From assembly GCA_947178575.1 (NCBI GenBank), contig CAMWYX010000012.1:1-51875 (forward strand): a stretch of 51,875 nt of DNA, in the 5' to 3' direction. Numbering within the stretch: the stretch's first letter is position 1; every line of letters starts with the position of its first letter. The position numbers and the translations under genes were made by a program. The DNA is from an uncultured Ruminococcus sp. (lineage in GTDB: Bacteria; Bacillota; Clostridia; Oscillospirales; Ruminococcaceae). Below are positions 51,401 through 51,875 of the stretch, in pieces. The notes under the pieces are model-generated. The model saw nothing but the letters and a program-made list of their open reading frames with translations, was not told the origin of the DNA and ran no database searches.

Positions 51401-51675
51401 TAGAGCGGAAGCGGGTTGTCGTAGCACATCTGAACTGCATAGTTCAGAGTTCCCTGATTTGTAACTTTAAGTGCGAGTTTTCCGTCCTCTGACGAAAGCG
51501 AACATACACCGCCGCTTTCCTTATAAGTACCCCAGCCGGCAATACCGCTGTCGAAATCTGCCGAAAGAACGTTTTCCGCTGCGAAAGAAGCAAACGGAAC
51601 AGCCGGCATAGCAGCTGTCATAATTGCACACGCCGAAACAGCTGCGGCGATACGTCTTAATGTGTGTTTTTTCAT
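48475..51675 (-). CDS. bifunctional GH9 / GH16 cellulosomal glucanase with internal dockerin
   Basis: This 1066-residue secreted enzyme has two catalytic modules. Order: signal peptide (~1-33), CBM4/9-like module (~34-190), CelD-type Ig-like domain (~200-290), GH9 (~295-735; Asp345 and Asp348 in GGWHDAGDYG, proton donor Glu703 in YSTNEITIYW), a Pro/Thr linker, dockerin (~754-815), a second linker, and GH16 (~855-1066; Glu956-Asp958-Glu960 in DEIDIEILG). GH9 cuts beta-1,4-glucan and GH16 of this type cuts mixed-linkage beta-glucan (lichenan). Having the dockerin between the two catalytic modules is notable. AAAGGAGAGG precedes ATG. The 200 bases beyond the start are very A/T-rich; I could not settle a promoter there. 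Confidence 0.95.
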   Translation of the reverse strand: MKKHTLRRIAAAVSACAIMTAAMPAVPFASFAAENVLSADFDSGIAGWGTYKESGGVCSLSSEDGKLALKVTNQGTLNYAVQMCYDNPLPLYQNGVYRLRFDISASVPRFIEAMIQQNGGTYQAYTWKGINVTTEMQTVEYEFVMEKETDIMTKFCFNCGLQEKEEGGPVGEHTIYLDNVSLELIDDSQVDYSANAPYEAPIVTNQLGYKTGAKKIAVIRNAESVNTNEFSVINADTNEIAYHGTVSDAIENTQAGEINYKADFSELTTPGKYYISYGGLDNSYTFTISDDVYNNLLDASVKMLYLQRCGTEVQDADFSHPSCHDTDAVIYKTDQKINVNGGWHDAGDYGRYVVAGAKAVADLMYAYKAAPDMYSDSIGIPESGNGTPDILDEVRYELEWMLKMQDSNDGGVYHKVTCDTFPGYVMPQNETKQLIVMPKSTTASADFAGSMALAYEIYKDIDAGFANKCLDAAKKAFEWSKANPNVLYSNPDDIVTGEYGDKSANDEIYWAAAQLYAATDDMSYLNGVTTKTGLDWATVGDYGNIAILTKKDIDKESEIYKNAAAAVNAQAKTFASNSSSSSYGVALKKFNWGSNMTVANAGIILALAYQNTGDASYLEAANAQLHYLLGTNPLSTSFVTGFGTVAPEAPHHRPSMVVGKAMTGMLVGGVNSSLEDPAAKAYCKRSAAAKCWVDNSESYSTNEITIYWNSPLTYLLSLTESAESDKPIAPPVQNPTEPPTTTQPSQPSGNILWGDANCDDVVSIADATLILQYIGNKDKYNISEQGLKNADVNENGNGISALDALAIQKYDAKAIPSLPESYMNGSQQTTEPTTPPTESGNGIKDYGTPMNSSAKSVEDFRDGKSELFFASDGWENGDPFDCGWYASNTSLENGMLSLKIDKDNTGKYNYSGAEYRTSDHYGYGYYETSMQAIKNNGVVSSFFTYTGPSEENPWDEIDIEILGKDTTKVQLNYYTNGKGDHEYMYDLGFDASEGFHTYGFDWQANYIAWYVDGKEVYRVTENIPSTPGRIMMNTWPGRGVDEWLRAYDGKTPLTAYYQWVTYNPSK

Positions 51676-51875
51676 GAATAGACCTCTCCTTTAATAATTA
51701 TATACATTCACGGCAAAGTGCTAAACCGCTGTATGATTTTCACCATTTTGATTTTAACATATACGTTCTATTTTGTATATTATTATTTTGATAAAAATGG
51801 TAAAATAATGACATTCAATATAATTTATAGAATTTCAGAAAATTTATTAAAACAAATAATTTTCTTAAATTACAA

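Overview
The window looks like a chromosomal segment of a cellulosome-forming, low-to-moderate GC Gram-positive anaerobe, most like Ruminococcus (Oscillospiraceae/Clostridia). The reasons are three secreted proteins with dockerin modules plus a dockerin-bearing GH9/GH16 enzyme, strong AGGAGG ribosome binding sites, TTGACA/TATAAT promoters with 17-nt spacers, a T-box leader before pheS, and remnants of sporulation functions (cotJB/cotJC, a SpoIID-like protein). I see no insertion sequence, phage gene or CRISPR array, and gene order looks like intact chromosome.

Layout. 1-400: 3' end of a CAT-anticodon tRNA, its terminator and a small membrane ORF. 400-1062: trmB (minus). 1.2-3.76 kb: a three-gene sortase operon (secreted protein with a VADTG sorting signal, sortase, membrane protein). 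3.8-4.8 kb: a tiny leader ORF overlapping cotJB, then cotJC. 4.8-5.8 kb: CPBP protease (minus). 5.9-9.1 kb: an operon of metallophosphoesterase, membrane-anchored spermidine-synthase-like protein and NudC-type Nudix hydrolase. 9.1-10.5 kb: polytopic glycosyltransferase-like protein (minus). 10.6-13.3 kb: three genes with a SpoIID-like/peptidoglycan-binding theme. 13.4-14.2 kb: tRNA-Arg(CCT) and pduL. 14.2-18.1 kb: GH-like lipoprotein (minus), a lipoprotein penicillin-binding protein, and a PfkB/1-phosphofructokinase (minus).

18.2-20.9 kb: a rod-shaped RNA with a good promoter and T8 terminator, best read as 6S RNA, then a fusion of a FUSC-type membrane domain to a degenerate HAD domain, overlapping azlC and azlD. 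20.9-23.8 kb: dockerin-bearing PL1 pectate lyase with ricin-type modules (minus). 24.0-25.6 kb: HD-domain protein and DEDDh exonuclease (minus). 25.7-38.6 kb: an AraC regulator followed by a strong promoter and eight tightly spaced genes for cell-surface work: repeat-bearing transglutaminase-like protein, lipoprotein, MBOAT acyltransferase, AlgJ/AlgX-like SGNH protein, dockerin protein, M16C peptidase, BIG2-dockerin protein and a DUF3810 zinc-peptidase-like membrane protein. This is the most system-like block in the window. 38.6-41.4 kb: a minus-strand set (membrane protein, nnr, lipoprotein).

41.5-45.9 kb: T-box, pheS, an unrelated A/T-rich membrane-protein gene wedged between the synthetase subunits, and pheT. 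46.0-48.4 kb: cca, pflA and a DUF1294 gene, overlapping one another. 48.5-51.7 kb: a large minus-strand enzyme with CBM4-like, Ig-like, GH9, dockerin and GH16 modules. The pectate lyase and GH9/GH16 enzyme would be docked onto a scaffoldin encoded elsewhere. The dockerins of the GH9/GH16 enzyme and the BIG2 protein are near twins and probably bind the same cohesin.
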